A DNA stretch of 64,000 nt from Actinomycetes bacterium (GTDB lineage: Bacteria > Actinomycetota > Thermoleophilia > Gaiellales > F1-60-MAGs149). Where the stretch lies: the NCBI GenBank assembly GCA_025360225.1, contig JANYCN010000036.1:85615-149614 (forward strand), in the 5' to 3' direction. Made by a program: the position numbers and the translations under genes. A model generated the notes under the pieces. The model ran no database searches and had not been told where the DNA came from. It saw only the letters and a program-made list of their open reading frames with translations. Every line of letters begins with the position of its first letter. Position 1 is the stretch's first letter. Of the stretch, positions 48,712 to 57,799 are shown in pieces.

Positions 48712-49695
48712 GTGGCGGAGCGCTTCCCGATCCTTGTGTCGAGCGCTGGCCGGCGCGGCGCGCTCGTCTCGATCCTCCAACGGACGCTCGCCGATCTCGC
48801 CCTCGACGGCCCGGTGATCGCTGCCGACGCGTCACCGTACGCGGCGGCGCGCCACCTCGCTGACATCCACGTGACCGTCCCACGACAGGACGACCCGGGT
48901 TACATCGACGCGTTGCTCGCGCTCTCAGCCGAGCACGACGTACGGCTCGTCGTGCCGACCCACGACGGTGAGCTGCCGCTGCTTGCCGCCGCCCGAGGGC
49001 GTTTTGCGGCGATCGGTGCTCGCGTGTCGGTGTCGGGCACCGAGGCGGTCGCGATCGGCCGCGACAAGGCCCACACGCACCGCTGGCTCGTCGCGAACGG
49101 CTTTCCCACGGTCCGACAGGGCACGGTCTCGTCAGTCCTCGCCGGGCCGTCGCAGTGGACATGGCCCTTGATCGTGAAGCCTCGTGTCGGCTCGGCGGCG
49201 ATCGGCGTTGAGATCGTCAGCGACGCAGCGCGGCTGGTACAACGGGCCGACGAGGACGTCGTGGTGCAGGAGGTCGCCCCTGGCATCGAGCACACGGTTG
49301 ACCTGCTGGTGCTCCGCGACGGCTCGTGCGCGGCGGCGGTCCCGCGCCGCCGTCTCGAGGTGCGCGCCGGCGAGGTGTCCAAGGGCGTCACCGTCCATGA
49401 CCCGGCGTTGGAGCGGCTCGCGCGGGCGATCGCCGAGCGGCTGCCGGAGCCCTACGGGGTGCTGAACGTCCAGGCGTTCGTCGCAGACGACGGAGCGATC
49501 AGGGTGATCGAGATCAATGCGCGTTACGGTGGCGGTTTCCCGCTCGCCGACGCGGCTGGCGCTCACCTCGCGGCTTGGACGATCGAGGACCTGCTCGGAC
49601 GGGTTCCCTCCGTCGCTCCGTGGCGGGCTGGGCTCGTCATGCTTCGCTACGACGCGGCGGTGTTCGTTGACGCGGCGGACATCGGCGGCGCGTGA
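48712..49695 (+). CDS. ATP-grasp enzyme (CarB-like)
   Basis: A 327-aa ATP-grasp protein. The N-domain begins VAERFPILVSSAGRRGALVSILQRTL. The ATP-grasp core has KPRVGSAAIGVEIV, EVAPGIEHTVDLLVL and the metal ligands INARYGGGFPLADAAGAH. It likely forms an amide or similar bond between a carboxylate and an amine. Its place among glycan genes and next to a HAD phosphatase suggests sugar modification. GTG 48712 is preferred over the track ATG. It overlaps the HAD gene. Confidence 0.87.
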   Translation: MAERFPILVSSAGRRGALVSILQRTLADLALDGPVIAADASPYAAARHLADIHVTVPRQDDPGYIDALLALSAEHDVRLVVPTHDGELPLLAAARGRFAAIGARVSVSGTEAVAIGRDKAHTHRWLVANGFPTVRQGTVSSVLAGPSQWTWPLIVKPRVGSAAIGVEIVSDAARLVQRADEDVVVQEVAPGIEHTVDLLVLRDGSCAAAVPRRRLEVRAGEVSKGVTVHDPALERLARAIAERLPEPYGVLNVQAFVADDGAIRVIEINARYGGGFPLADAAGAHLAAWTIEDLLGRVPSVAPWRAGLVMLRYDAAVFVDAADIGGA

Positions 49696-50342
49696 TGCGG
49701 CTGGTCGTCGTCGACGTCGACGACACCCTCTACCTCGAGCGCGACTACGTGCGCAGCGGCTTTCGTGCCGTCGGTGCCGTGATCGGAGCGGAGGAGTACG
49801 GCGACCTGTGCTGGGAACTGTTTCTCGCTGGCGTCCGTGGAGACACCTTTACCCGTGCCGCTGTCGAGATCGGGATCGAGCCGACGGACGAGCACGTCGC
49901 ACGCTGCGTCGCCGCCTACCGCGGGCACGCGCCGGCGATCTCGCTGCTTCCCGACGCCTCGGCCCTTCTCGCTCGCTTGACGGGTGTCGCCTACCTTGGC
50001 GTGGTGACAGACGGCCCGGCAGTCAGCCAGCGTGCGAAGGTGCTTGCCCTGGGCCTCGAGCGCCTCGTCGATCGGGTCGTCGTCACCGACGAGCTCGGGC
50101 CGGGGCGCTCGAAGCCTCATCCGGCGGCGTTTGAGCTGCTCCAGAAGCATGCAGGAGCGAACGGTCGGGACTGTGTCTACATCGCCGACAACCCGGCGAA
50201 GGACTTCATCGCTCCCGCGGCTCTCGGCTGGCGAACGGTGCGGGTGCGCCGACCGGACGGGCTCCACGCTGCCGTGGAGAGCGGAGCCGACGTCGGACAG
50301 GTGGTTGAGACCCTGGCTGCGGTGTGCCTTGACGCCGCGTAG
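49695..50342 (+). CDS. HAD-family hydrolase
   Basis: A 215-aa haloacid-dehalogenase-type phosphatase with motif I VVDVDDTLY, motif II VVTDGPAVSQ, the motif III lysine in GRSKPHPAAF and motif IV ADNPAKDF. A helical cap lies between about 15 and 90. The substrate is likely a sugar phosphate or nucleotide. ATG 49695 lies in a TGATG overlap with the ATP-grasp stop (the track uses GTG 49692). Confidence 0.9.
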   Translation: MRLVVVDVDDTLYLERDYVRSGFRAVGAVIGAEEYGDLCWELFLAGVRGDTFTRAAVEIGIEPTDEHVARCVAAYRGHAPAISLLPDASALLARLTGVAYLGVVTDGPAVSQRAKVLALGLERLVDRVVVTDELGPGRSKPHPAAFELLQKHAGANGRDCVYIADNPAKDFIAPAALGWRTVRVRRPDGLHAAVESGADVGQVVETLAAVCLDAA

Positions 50343-51729
50343 GCCGAGCGTCCGGCTCGCCGTCGGCGGCCTCGCTGCCTTCACCTACCTCTGGCGCCTC
50401 GGTGTTCCGTCATGGAACCGCGACGAGTTCGTCTACGCGAGCGCCGGTCGTCAGTACATCGCGGGCCACGCGGGGTACAACCTCGAGCACCCGCCGCTCG
50501 GCAAGTACCTGATCGGTGCGAGCGAGGTGCTGTTCGGGCACGGCCCGACCGGGGCCCGGCTCGCCGCCGTCAGCGCCGCGTTCGTGACCGGCCTCGTGCT
50601 CGCAGCGCTCGCACGCCGGGTCGCCGGTGACGGCGCAGCGCTTCTCACCTTCGCCCTCTGGGTCGCGTTGCCAAAGCCGACCGCCGGGCTGCGCGTCGAC
50701 CGGCTCGCGATGCTCGACGTGTTCGCGACGGGGTTCGCCACGCTCGCGGTCCTGCTCGCCGTTCGGCATCGTGACCAGCCGCGCGCCCGACGAGCGCTGC
50801 TCGTGGGCGTCGTCATCGGCCTCGCTGGCGCCGCGAAGCTCCCCGGGCTCCTCGTCGCTGTGCCGATTGGCGTCGAGCTCGTGATCGCCCGCCGTCGGAT
50901 CCGTCATGCCGTGCTCACCGCCGGTGCGACGGTCGCAGCGTTCGTTGTGACCTATCTTCCGCTCGACGTCTCGATCGCCGACGCGCTGCGCACCATGTGG
51001 GTCTTTCAAACCCACGAGGCGCAACGCGGGTTCGCAACGCTCGTCGACGGCCAGGTGTACACCCATGCCCCGTGGTGGTCGGCGGCCTGGTTTGCCTGGC
51101 ACCGCTCGGCGATCCTCACCGTCACGATCGCCACGCTGGTCGCCATCACCGTCGTCGCGGCGGTCCTGCGTCGCCGTGAGCGGGCCGTCGTCGCGATCAC
51201 GAGCGGCTGGGTCCTGGTGTCAATCATCAGCGTCGCGTTCGGCCCCGGTCGGTACTTCGAGCACTACGCGTACGCGTGGGCGCCGGGCGTGACGCTGCTC
51301 GCTGCGACCGCGCTCATCGAGCTGCACCGGCGCGTGCGGATCGTCGCTCTGGCGCTCGCCGTCCCGTTGATCGGCGTCAGCGCGGCGTCGCTGTGGGGGA
51401 TCGCCACGCTCCGCCCGGCTGACTACGCCCTCGCTGGCGAGCGCCTCGCCATGAGCGGCGCGCGCACCGTCCTCGTTGCCGGCCCGCGCACGGCCTTCCT
51501 CGGCTACGCCTGTCGTGACACGCGCATCGTCGGCGCTCACGACGGCGACGCGCCGGCCGCGTTCGACGCGATCATCGTCGACCCGTCGTTCGTCGGCGTG
51601 GAGCTCCACGGCTGGCCGCCGCCCGAGCTTCGCGACCACCCGGAGCGGTTCATCCGTACGCGCGCCGACCGCCTCACCGTCTACCTACGCCGCGGGTTAC
51701 CAGCGAGACGCTGTCTCGCCCCTCGATAG
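50329..51729 (+). CDS. GT39/ArnT-like membrane glycosyltransferase
   Basis: A 466-aa protein with about eleven TM helices. The first extracytoplasmic loop has VPSWNRDEFVYASAGRQYI (acidic residues after the first TM, as in ArnT/PMT enzymes) and EHPPLGKYLIGASEVLFG, the second diagnostic motif. It transfers sugars from a polyprenyl-phosphate donor on the outer face. TTG 50329 is the likely start, overlapping the HAD gene by 14 bp; no ATG or GTG lies closer. The track start at 50032 is a shadow. Confidence 0.85.
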   Translation: MTPRRPSVRLAVGGLAAFTYLWRLGVPSWNRDEFVYASAGRQYIAGHAGYNLEHPPLGKYLIGASEVLFGHGPTGARLAAVSAAFVTGLVLAALARRVAGDGAALLTFALWVALPKPTAGLRVDRLAMLDVFATGFATLAVLLAVRHRDQPRARRALLVGVVIGLAGAAKLPGLLVAVPIGVELVIARRRIRHAVLTAGATVAAFVVTYLPLDVSIADALRTMWVFQTHEAQRGFATLVDGQVYTHAPWWSAAWFAWHRSAILTVTIATLVAITVVAAVLRRRERAVVAITSGWVLVSIISVAFGPGRYFEHYAYAWAPGVTLLAATALIELHRRVRIVALALAVPLIGVSAASLWGIATLRPADYALAGERLAMSGARTVLVAGPRTAFLGYACRDTRIVGAHDGDAPAAFDAIIVDPSFVGVELHGWPPPELRDHPERFIRTRADRLTVYLRRGLPARRCLAPR

Positions 51730-51745
51730 CGCTGATCGCGTTGCG

Positions 51746-52252
51746 TCAGAGAAGGTCGGCGATCGCCGCCTGCACGTTCGCGTCCTTCGCCCGGACGGCG
51801 TCGGCGAGGGTCGACTGGAAGGCGACGACCCGGCCGCGCATCTCCGCGTCACCTGCCCCGAGGATGCGTGCAGCGAGCAGCCCGGCGTTCCTCGCGCCGC
51901 CGACGGCGACGGTCGCGACCGGCACGCCCGCCGGCATCTGCGCGATCGCGAGCAGCGCGTCGAGCCCTCCCATCGGCGTGGCGTTGATCGGCACGCCGAT
52001 CACCGGCAGCGGCGTGACGGCCGCAACGACACCGGGAAGGTGCGCGGCACCTCCGGCTCCCGCGATCAGCACGCGGAGTCCGCGATCGACCGCGCCGCGC
52101 GCCCAGGCGATCGTGTCGTCTGGCGTGCGGTGCGCGGACAGCGCGCGAACCTCACAGCGGACGTCGAACTCGCGCAACGCCTCGGCGGCGGCGCGCATCA
52201 CGGAGAGGTCAGAGTCAGACCCCATAACGATCCCTACGAGCGGTGCGGTCAT
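51746..52252 (-). CDS. purE: N5-carboxyaminoimidazole ribonucleotide mutase
   Basis: A 168-aa PurE class I mutase of purine synthesis. Motifs are [13 protein letters not shown] at the N-terminus, [44 protein letters not shown] and [37 protein letters not shown]. The expected partner purK is not adjacent. The start overlaps the stop of the upstream secreted-protein gene (ATGA), an unusual partner for purE. Confidence 0.95.
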   Translation of the reverse strand: MTAPLVGIVMGSDSDLSVMRAAAEALREFDVRCEVRALSAHRTPDDTIAWARGAVDRGLRVLIAGAGGAAHLPGVVAAVTPLPVIGVPINATPMGGLDALLAIAQMPAGVPVATVAVGGARNAGLLAARILGAGDAEMRGRVVAFQSTLADAVRAKDANVQAAIADLL

Positions 52253-53661
52253 CGGGTCGGGAGGATAGCCGTAGCCGTGCCGTCGGCGACGAAGAGGATC
52301 GCCTCGATCCGTGTCGCCCGGCGGTCGAGTGGCGATGCAACGAGCCGTACCTTCCCACCCTCCTGGACGAACCGCTGAACCCGCGCGAGCAGCCCTGGCG
52401 TCCAGACGGTCGCGTTGACGAACACGAGCGTTCGCGCGGTGTGCGGAATGCCGGTGTCCTCGATCTGCTGGTCGGAGATCGCGCCGGCTGCCGGACTGGC
52501 GGTGAGCACCTTCCTCGCCCTGGTGACGAGCGTGGCGATGTCGCTGTCGGCGAGGCCCGCGAGGGGACGGTCGAGCGCCTGTGCCCCGCCCGGCAGGTCG
52601 GGGAGACCGTCCTCGTTTGCGTCGTACGGGTTCGCCATCTGCCAGCTATAGGTCGGGACGACGACGAGCGTCGCCGCGCCGCCCGGAATGGCGATCACGC
52701 CGGTCGCGGTGCCCACCGGCGTCGTCGCCCGCTCCACGTACAGCCCGGCGCTCGCGGGCTTCGAGGCGCTCGAGGTTCCCGTCCACACCAGTGCCCCGAG
52801 CGGCGACCCGTCAGCGCGGCGGAGCTCGACCGTCGCCGGATCGCTCGTCTGCACGTCGCCGTTCGCGTCGATCTCCACCGTTCGAACGCGTACGCCGATC
52901 GTCCCCGCAAGCTCGTTCTGCGCGAAGCCCGTGGGCACCCGGACGACGTTGCCGACCGCGTCCGTCGCCTCGTACCCGACGAGGTAGCTGCCTGGTTCGG
53001 CCGGCATGGAGGCCGTCCCCTCGGCGACCGGCCAGGCAAACAGCGTCCGTTGGGTCGGCGTCAGCGGCGCCGGCGGATCGGACCACCAGACGCGAGCGAC
53101 CGAGCCGTCTGCACTCACGTGGTACACGGCGAGCCGCGCCGACGCCGGCTCGTCGGCGGTGAGCGACACGCGCAGCACACCGGCATCGCCCTCGCCGCCA
53201 GGAGTGAGCAATGCGGGGTGCGACGAGAGCCCGCTGACGACCGGCGGCTGGGTGTCCACCGTGATCGTCGCGGGCACCAAGAACGACCGCAGGCCAACGA
53301 GCCGGACGCGAACGCGGTACACGCCGTCACGCACCCGCGCACCTCGGCCGTCGCGGCCGTCCCACGCCATCGCCAGCACGCCGCGCGCGCGTCGATGGTG
53401 GGCGAGGACGACGATCGTCCCTCCTCCCTGCGCCTCGATCGCGACGTCGACGCGAGCCTCGCGGGAGAGCGTGAGCGAGAAGCGCGCCGTCGCGTGGCTG
53501 CACGAGCACGTCGGCGAGATCGTCGTCGCCTCAGTGAAGTCGGTGCTCGTGATGTCCTTCAGCTCGGACTTCAGCGTCTGTCCCACGGCGAAGCCGATGC
53601 CGGATCCGATCAGAAGACCGACCAGTAACAGCATCCCCGCTGCTCGCTGGATCCGCGTCAT
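52249..53661 (-). CDS. Secreted protein with FlgD-Ig-like domain
   Basis: A 470-aa protein with an N-terminal signal/TM segment (about 9-28, [20 protein letters not shown]). A FlgD-Ig-like beta domain (about 50-125) has [18 protein letters not shown] and the [20 protein letters not shown] motif. Two further beta-rich domains follow, and the last 120 residues ([31 protein letters not shown]) resemble a class of secreted proteins with a glutamine-amidotransferase-like fold. Function unknown. TACGAT lies six nt before ATG 53661 (leaderless pattern). Confidence 0.7.
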   Translation of the reverse strand: MTRIQRAAGMLLLVGLLIGSGIGFAVGQTLKSELKDITSTDFTEATTISPTCSCSHATARFSLTLSREARVDVAIEAQGGGTIVVLAHHRRARGVLAMAWDGRDGRGARVRDGVYRVRVRLVGLRSFLVPATITVDTQPPVVSGLSSHPALLTPGGEGDAGVLRVSLTADEPASARLAVYHVSADGSVARVWWSDPPAPLTPTQRTLFAWPVAEGTASMPAEPGSYLVGYEATDAVGNVVRVPTGFAQNELAGTIGVRVRTVEIDANGDVQTSDPATVELRRADGSPLGALVWTGTSSASKPASAGLYVERATTPVGTATGVIAIPGGAATLVVVPTYSWQMANPYDANEDGLPDLPGGAQALDRPLAGLADSDIATLVTRARKVLTASPAAGAISDQQIEDTGIPHTARTLVFVNATVWTPGLLARVQRFVQEGGKVRLVASPLDRRATRIEAILFVADGTATAILPTR

Positions 53662-53686
53662 CGGAGGATCGTACCGGGCGTCGAAT

Positions 53687-54127
53687 CTATCGTGCGTCGC
53701 TCAGGCTGCGGGCCGCATCCCGGAGGCCGCGGAGGATCGCGAGCACCTCAGGCCAGCTTGCGGTTGGTACGAGCAGGTGGTCCCGGGTTGTGGCGCCGAT
53801 CGGCACCAGCGGCACGCCGCGCTCGGCGAGGGCGCCCGCGATCACCGACATGAATCCGGCCAGTCCCGGGTCGAGCTGGGCGACGAGGACGATCGCCCGT
53901 AGAGGTCCGACCCGGACGGACGGGTCGGGTAGCGCCTCGGCGATCGCGGCTCGGAGGATGAACGTCGTCTCGTACGGATCATCGATGCGTACGGCAAACG
54001 CCTCCCCGGCGAGCGCGTCAGGCGTCGCCGGCGCCAGCCCCCGCTCGTAGCCCAACATGACAAACTCGTCATCGAGCAGCAATGGTTCGAGCGAGGCGAG
54101 CGCCTCGGTGAGCGGCGAGTCCGTCAT
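53687..54127 (-). CDS. ACT-domain protein (ACT_7/CASTOR-like)
   Basis: A 146-aa protein. The C-terminal half (GFMSVIAGALAERGVPLVPIGATTRDHLLVPTASW) follows the ACT_7 pattern found in CASTOR-like small-molecule sensors; the N-terminal half (LLLDDEFVMLGYERGLAPATPDALAGE) is likely a divergent ACT lobe. It may sense an amino acid. ATG 54127 begins the protein. The long track ORF (53687-55675) extends through antisense sequence and is not believed beyond 54127. Confidence 0.7.
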   Translation of the reverse strand: MTDSPLTEALASLEPLLLDDEFVMLGYERGLAPATPDALAGEAFAVRIDDPYETTFILRAAIAEALPDPSVRVGPLRAIVLVAQLDPGLAGFMSVIAGALAERGVPLVPIGATTRDHLLVPTASWPEVLAILRGLRDAARSLSDAR

Positions 54128-54228
54128 GTCCTGGCGAGCATCGTACGCCGTCTGGGGGATGCAGGGTGGCCCATCCCGTTCCGATCCAGTGAGGGACTCC
54201 TCCCAACGGCGGAACGCGAGGCGACGGA

Positions 54229-54765
54229 ATGAACAAGGGACTTGAACGGGCGCTGCTCGGTACGGCATTCGTCTTTGGTGGGCTCCTGCATCGACGCGTG
54301 GCGGTGGTCGACGACCGCCTCGACACGATCGCGCGAGCGGTGGAGGAGCGCACGCCGCGACCGCGGCGCGAGCGCGAGCGCGAGCCGATGGCCGAGGGAA
54401 TGCCGCTCCCGACCGGATACGGGCTGCAGGTGAAGGGGCCCGTTGGCGAGGACATCCTCCTGCCCGTGTGCCTGCCGCCCGGGTTCGAGCTCGGTTCCCT
54501 CGTTCTGAAGCCCGCATTCCTGCCTGAGGAGGCCCGGCCGGCGGACGTGCCGCCAGCGAGCGTGCTGCCGTTGTTCCGGCCGGTCGTCGCGCCGACTCCG
54601 GTGCCGGCCACGCGCCCGACCGCCGAACGCCTTGACGCGGCGATCCAGCGCGTCTACTCCGACGAGCCCCTCTATCACACACAGGTTGACGGTGGCCCGA
54701 CGCCGCTCTCGAGCCCTCCGCCGGCTTCCACCCGCACGCCGTTCGCACACTCCCTGCTCGGGTAG
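54229..54765 (+). CDS. Hypothetical Pro/Arg-rich protein
   Basis: A 178-aa protein. The N-terminus (NKGLERALLGTAFVFGGLL) may be a short membrane-associating helix, followed by an Arg/Glu-rich stretch and a domain with GYGLQVKGPVGEDILLPVCLPPGFELGS. The C-terminal 70 residues are Pro-rich and low in complexity. I recognise no family. It is divergent from the ACT gene (101 bp) and convergent with the PHP gene (9 bp). Confidence 0.5.
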   Translation: MNKGLERALLGTAFVFGGLLHRRVAVVDDRLDTIARAVEERTPRPRREREREPMAEGMPLPTGYGLQVKGPVGEDILLPVCLPPGFELGSLVLKPAFLPEEARPADVPPASVLPLFRPVVAPTPVPATRPTAERLDAAIQRVYSDEPLYHTQVDGGPTPLSSPPPASTRTPFAHSLLG

Positions 54766-54774
54766 ACGACCTTC

Positions 54775-55479
54775 CTACCAGCGGGGGATCCTGGGGGCGA
54801 CGCCTGCCAGAACGTCCGCGCCCGCCTCGAACAGCCAGCCGGGTGCGTGGCCGCGCGCGGCGGTCAGGTCGGGAGGTCGGCTCACGGCGTCGTGGGCGTC
54901 CGATGCGACGACGTGGGCACGGCGGGTCCTGATCAGGGTCTCGGCGCTCGACCGCGCGCTCGACCCGAACCGCCCGGTCAGCGACCCCGCAGTTAGCTGG
55001 ATGACCGCGCCGCAGACGACCAGCTCGTCGATGCGCTCTGGCGCGGCCTGCACCGCCCGTGAACGCTCCGGGTGGGCGACGATCGGCAGGTACCCACGGA
55101 GCCGCAGCGCCCGGCAGGTCGGTGCCAGCGCGAGGGGCCAGGCGCCGCCCCAGGGGAACTCGATCAGCAGCGCGCGACCGCCGGCGAGGGTGAAGGCGTC
55201 GAGCTCCTCGTCGCTCCAGCTTGCCGCGTAGGCGAGGTCGAGCTCGCCGCCCTGCTCGACGGTGATCGGCAACACCTCGGAGCGGGCTGCCTCGCGCAGC
55301 GCTTCGAGCGCCTGGTCGCGACGATCGACGCTCGTCGGGTACTCGGGCGTCACGTGCGGCGTTGCGCAGACCCGCTCGACGCCGTCGTCGACGAGGGCGC
55401 GCAGCAGCGCGAGTGCGGCAGCGACCTCGGTCGGCCCGTCGTCGATGCCGACGAGCACGTGGGAGTGGAGGTCGATCAC
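54775..55479 (-). CDS. PHP-domain protein-tyrosine phosphatase (CpsB/YwqE-like)
   Basis: A 234-aa PHP-fold metal-dependent phosphatase that controls polysaccharide export kinases. Metal ligands are in VIDLHSHVLVGIDDGP (HxH), CATPHVTPEY, LIEFPW, VAHPERSRA and VVASDAHDAVSR. GTG 55479 in a GTGA overlap with the flippase stop is preferred; the track ATG 55512 would extend 33 bp into the flippase gene. No tyrosine kinase gene is nearby. It is the last gene of the glycan operon. Confidence 0.87.
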   Translation of the reverse strand: MIDLHSHVLVGIDDGPTEVAAALALLRALVDDGVERVCATPHVTPEYPTSVDRRDQALEALREAARSEVLPITVEQGGELDLAYAASWSDEELDAFTLAGGRALLIEFPWGGAWPLALAPTCRALRLRGYLPIVAHPERSRAVQAAPERIDELVVCGAVIQLTAGSLTGRFGSSARSSAETLIRTRRAHVVASDAHDAVSRPPDLTAARGHAPGWLFEAGADVLAGVAPRIPRW

Positions 55480-56912
55480 CGTCGCAGCTGTCTCGGGATC
55501 GCGGTGATCCATCGTCGTTCAACCGGCAGGTAGAAGCCGAGGCCCAGCAGCACGAGCGGGTAGGAGAGAGCGAGCGCCAGCTGTCCGGCGAGCGGCGCCG
55601 CGATCGCCCGTCCGATGGCGTACAGGGCGACCGCGGTGATCGTTGCCAGTCCCACGCGCCGCCACTGGTACGCAACCGGGTAGATCCGCTGACCCGACCA
55701 GACGGTGGCGGCGACGAGCACGAGGGACGCGGCGACCGTCGCGACCGATGCGCCGAGGATGCCGTAGCGAGGGATCAGCACGAGGTTGGCGGCGACGTTC
55801 AACGCGGCGCCGGCAGATGCGATCAACCATGTACGGCCGGTGCGGTTCGAGCGTGCGATGACGATCGCGAGCATGGTGTACGCCGTCAGCAACGCGCCCG
55901 CGAACGCGAGCGGTCCGACGATCGCGCCCGCCGCCGCGAACGTCTGGTCAGTAACGAGCGGGACGAGCCACGGGGCGACAAGTCCGAGCGTCAGCGACAC
56001 CCAGCCGCCAACGAAGGCGATGTACGTGAGCACGAAGCTGAACGCGCGTCGGGCCTCCGCGTCGTCGGTGATCGAGTACGCGAAGGCGGGCCAGGCGGTG
56101 CGGAACGCCAGCTGCACGAGGATCATCGCGGACGCGAGCTTGACACCGACCGCGTAGACGCCGACGTCGTGCGTCGTGCGGAACTGGGCGAGCAGGTAGC
56201 GATCGGAGAAGTCGACGAGCCAGAGCGCGAGCCCGGCCGGCAGGAGCGGTAACCCGAAACGGTTCATCGCCCTGATGAGATCACGGTCCCAGGCCGGTCG
56301 CAGCTCGCGCCGGCGATCCCAGAGGAGCCACGCCAGCACGATCGTCGTGCCGGCGGCGTTGCCGAGCATCGCGCCGAGCGCCCCCATGTGCGCCGCGACG
56401 ACGAGGGCGAGGCTCGTCGCGACGGTGATCGCTAGGTTGGCCAGCGCTGCGACGGCGAACGCGACCGAGCGCTCCTCGACGCGGTACAGCGACGTGAGCT
56501 GCTCGTAGAGCATCTGCACGAGGAGCAGGAGGAACGCGACCCGCACGAGGTCTGCGTGGGCGGAGTCGCCGAGCAGCGCGCGGGAGATCGGCGCTGCAAG
56601 CGCCGTCCCGACAACGGCGCCGAGCACCGCACCGCCGGTGGTGAACCAGAAGACCGTGCGAATCACGAGGGAGGCGTCGGGTGCGAGCTCGCGCTCGTAG
56701 TAGAAGCGGAAGAAGCCCGTTGCTACGCCCGAGCGGAGGATCGGCACCAGCAGCGCGACGAGCCCGACGAGGAGCTCGATTCGACCGTACCCGTCGGCGT
56801 GGACGCGTGGCGAGATGACCGGCAGCAACAGGAACGAGGCGATCCGCGAGGCGAGCGATGCAAGGCCGTAGATCGCCGAGTGTCGGAGCAGCCGCCCTAG
56901 CTGCGCGCGCAT
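55476..56912 (-). CDS. Polysaccharide flippase (Wzx/MATE-like)
   Basis: A 478-aa protein with 13-14 TM helices that likely flips lipid-linked oligosaccharides. The N-terminus is RHSAIYGLASLASRIASFLLLPVISPRV, and SGVATGFFRFYYERE is the family's first helix-pair loop. FSDRYLLAQFRTTHDVGVYAVGVKLASAM is the central signature. It lies between an SDR epimerase (6 bp upstream) and a CpsB-like phosphatase in one operon. Confidence 0.9.
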   Translation of the reverse strand: MRAQLGRLLRHSAIYGLASLASRIASFLLLPVISPRVHADGYGRIELLVGLVALLVPILRSGVATGFFRFYYERELAPDASLVIRTVFWFTTGGAVLGAVVGTALAAPISRALLGDSAHADLVRVAFLLLLVQMLYEQLTSLYRVEERSVAFAVAALANLAITVATSLALVVAAHMGALGAMLGNAAGTTIVLAWLLWDRRRELRPAWDRDLIRAMNRFGLPLLPAGLALWLVDFSDRYLLAQFRTTHDVGVYAVGVKLASAMILVQLAFRTAWPAFAYSITDDAEARRAFSFVLTYIAFVGGWVSLTLGLVAPWLVPLVTDQTFAAAGAIVGPLAFAGALLTAYTMLAIVIARSNRTGRTWLIASAGAALNVAANLVLIPRYGILGASVATVAASLVLVAATVWSGQRIYPVAYQWRRVGLATITAVALYAIGRAIAAPLAGQLALALSYPLVLLGLGFYLPVERRWITAIPRQLRR

Positions 56913-56918
56913 CTCGCC

Positions 56919-57782
56919 CTACCGTGGTGCCGGAGCGACCAGGTCGGCGAGCGCGCCCTCGATCTCCGGATGTGCGAAGCGAAACCCGAGGCTCTCCGCC
57001 TGGGCGGGGATCACCCGTCGCGAGCCGAGCAGCTCAACGGAGAACCCGCCGAGCAACCCGCGCAGCGCAAAGGCGGGAGCGGGCAGCAGCGTGGGCCGGT
57101 GCACGACGCGACCGAGAGCCCGCGCGATGTCGATCTGCCGTGCCGGTCCGGGCGCGGTCGCGTTGACCGCACCTTCGTAGCGCTGATCGGCGATCGCCGT
57201 CCTCACCAGCGTCGCGGCGTCGTCGACGTGGATCCAGCTCCACCATTGCCGGCCGCTGCCGAGAGGCCCGCCGAGGCCGAGCCGGGCCGGCAAGAGGAGG
57301 CGACGAAAGGCGATCGCGTCGCGGGCGAGGATCACGCCAAGCCGTATCCGAACGACGCGTACGCCGAGGGCCGCGGCGCGCGCCGCTTGCTCCTCCCATG
57401 CCTGGCAGACGTCGGACAGGAACCCTGCGCCACGGGCAGAGCGCTCCGTGAGCACCTCGTCGCCGCGCTCCCCGTAGTAGCCGACGGCGCTCGCGGACAC
57501 GAGCACGCGGGGCCGCGCGCTTGCGGCCGCCATCGCGTCAACCAGCACGCGGGTGCCATCGCGCCGGCTCGCGAGGATCGCGGCTCGCTTCGTCGGCGTC
57601 CAGCGTCCGGCGACCGGCTCACCCGCGAGGTGGATCACGGCATCCACGCCCTCGAGCAGCCCCGGCGCGATCGAACCGGTCCGTAGCGAGAGCGGCCGCA
57701 CCGGCGTGCCGACACTGGCGAGGTCGCTCGCGAGTCGCCGGCCGAGCATGCCGCTCGCGCCCGTGATGACGGTCGTGGTCAC
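56919..57782 (-). CDS. TIGR01777-type NAD(P)-dependent SDR epimerase
   Basis: A 287-aa SDR protein with the Rossmann motif TVITGASGMLGRRLASDL, GVDAVIHLAGEPVAGRWTPTKRAAI and YYGERGDEVLTE (catalytic Tyr-x-x-x region). DUF1731-like residues sit at the C-terminus (VELLGSRRVIPAQAESLGFRFAHPEIEGAL). These proteins have no known substrate. GTG 57782 is preferred over the track start 57887 because the upstream residues are Arg-rich and a TACTTC box lies five nt before it. Confidence 0.88.
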   Translation of the reverse strand: MTTTVITGASGMLGRRLASDLASVGTPVRPLSLRTGSIAPGLLEGVDAVIHLAGEPVAGRWTPTKRAAILASRRDGTRVLVDAMAAASARPRVLVSASAVGYYGERGDEVLTERSARGAGFLSDVCQAWEEQAARAAALGVRVVRIRLGVILARDAIAFRRLLLPARLGLGGPLGSGRQWWSWIHVDDAATLVRTAIADQRYEGAVNATAPGPARQIDIARALGRVVHRPTLLPAPAFALRGLLGGFSVELLGSRRVIPAQAESLGFRFAHPEIEGALADLVAPAPR

Positions 57783-57799
57783 TTGGCGAAGTATGCCGG

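Noticed and set aside
54128-55675. Long minus-strand ORF 53687-55675 as one 662-aa protein
   Set aside because: It runs through the hypothetical plus gene and the PHP phosphatase in the wrong frame. The ACT-domain protein starting at 54127 accounts for the supported part.
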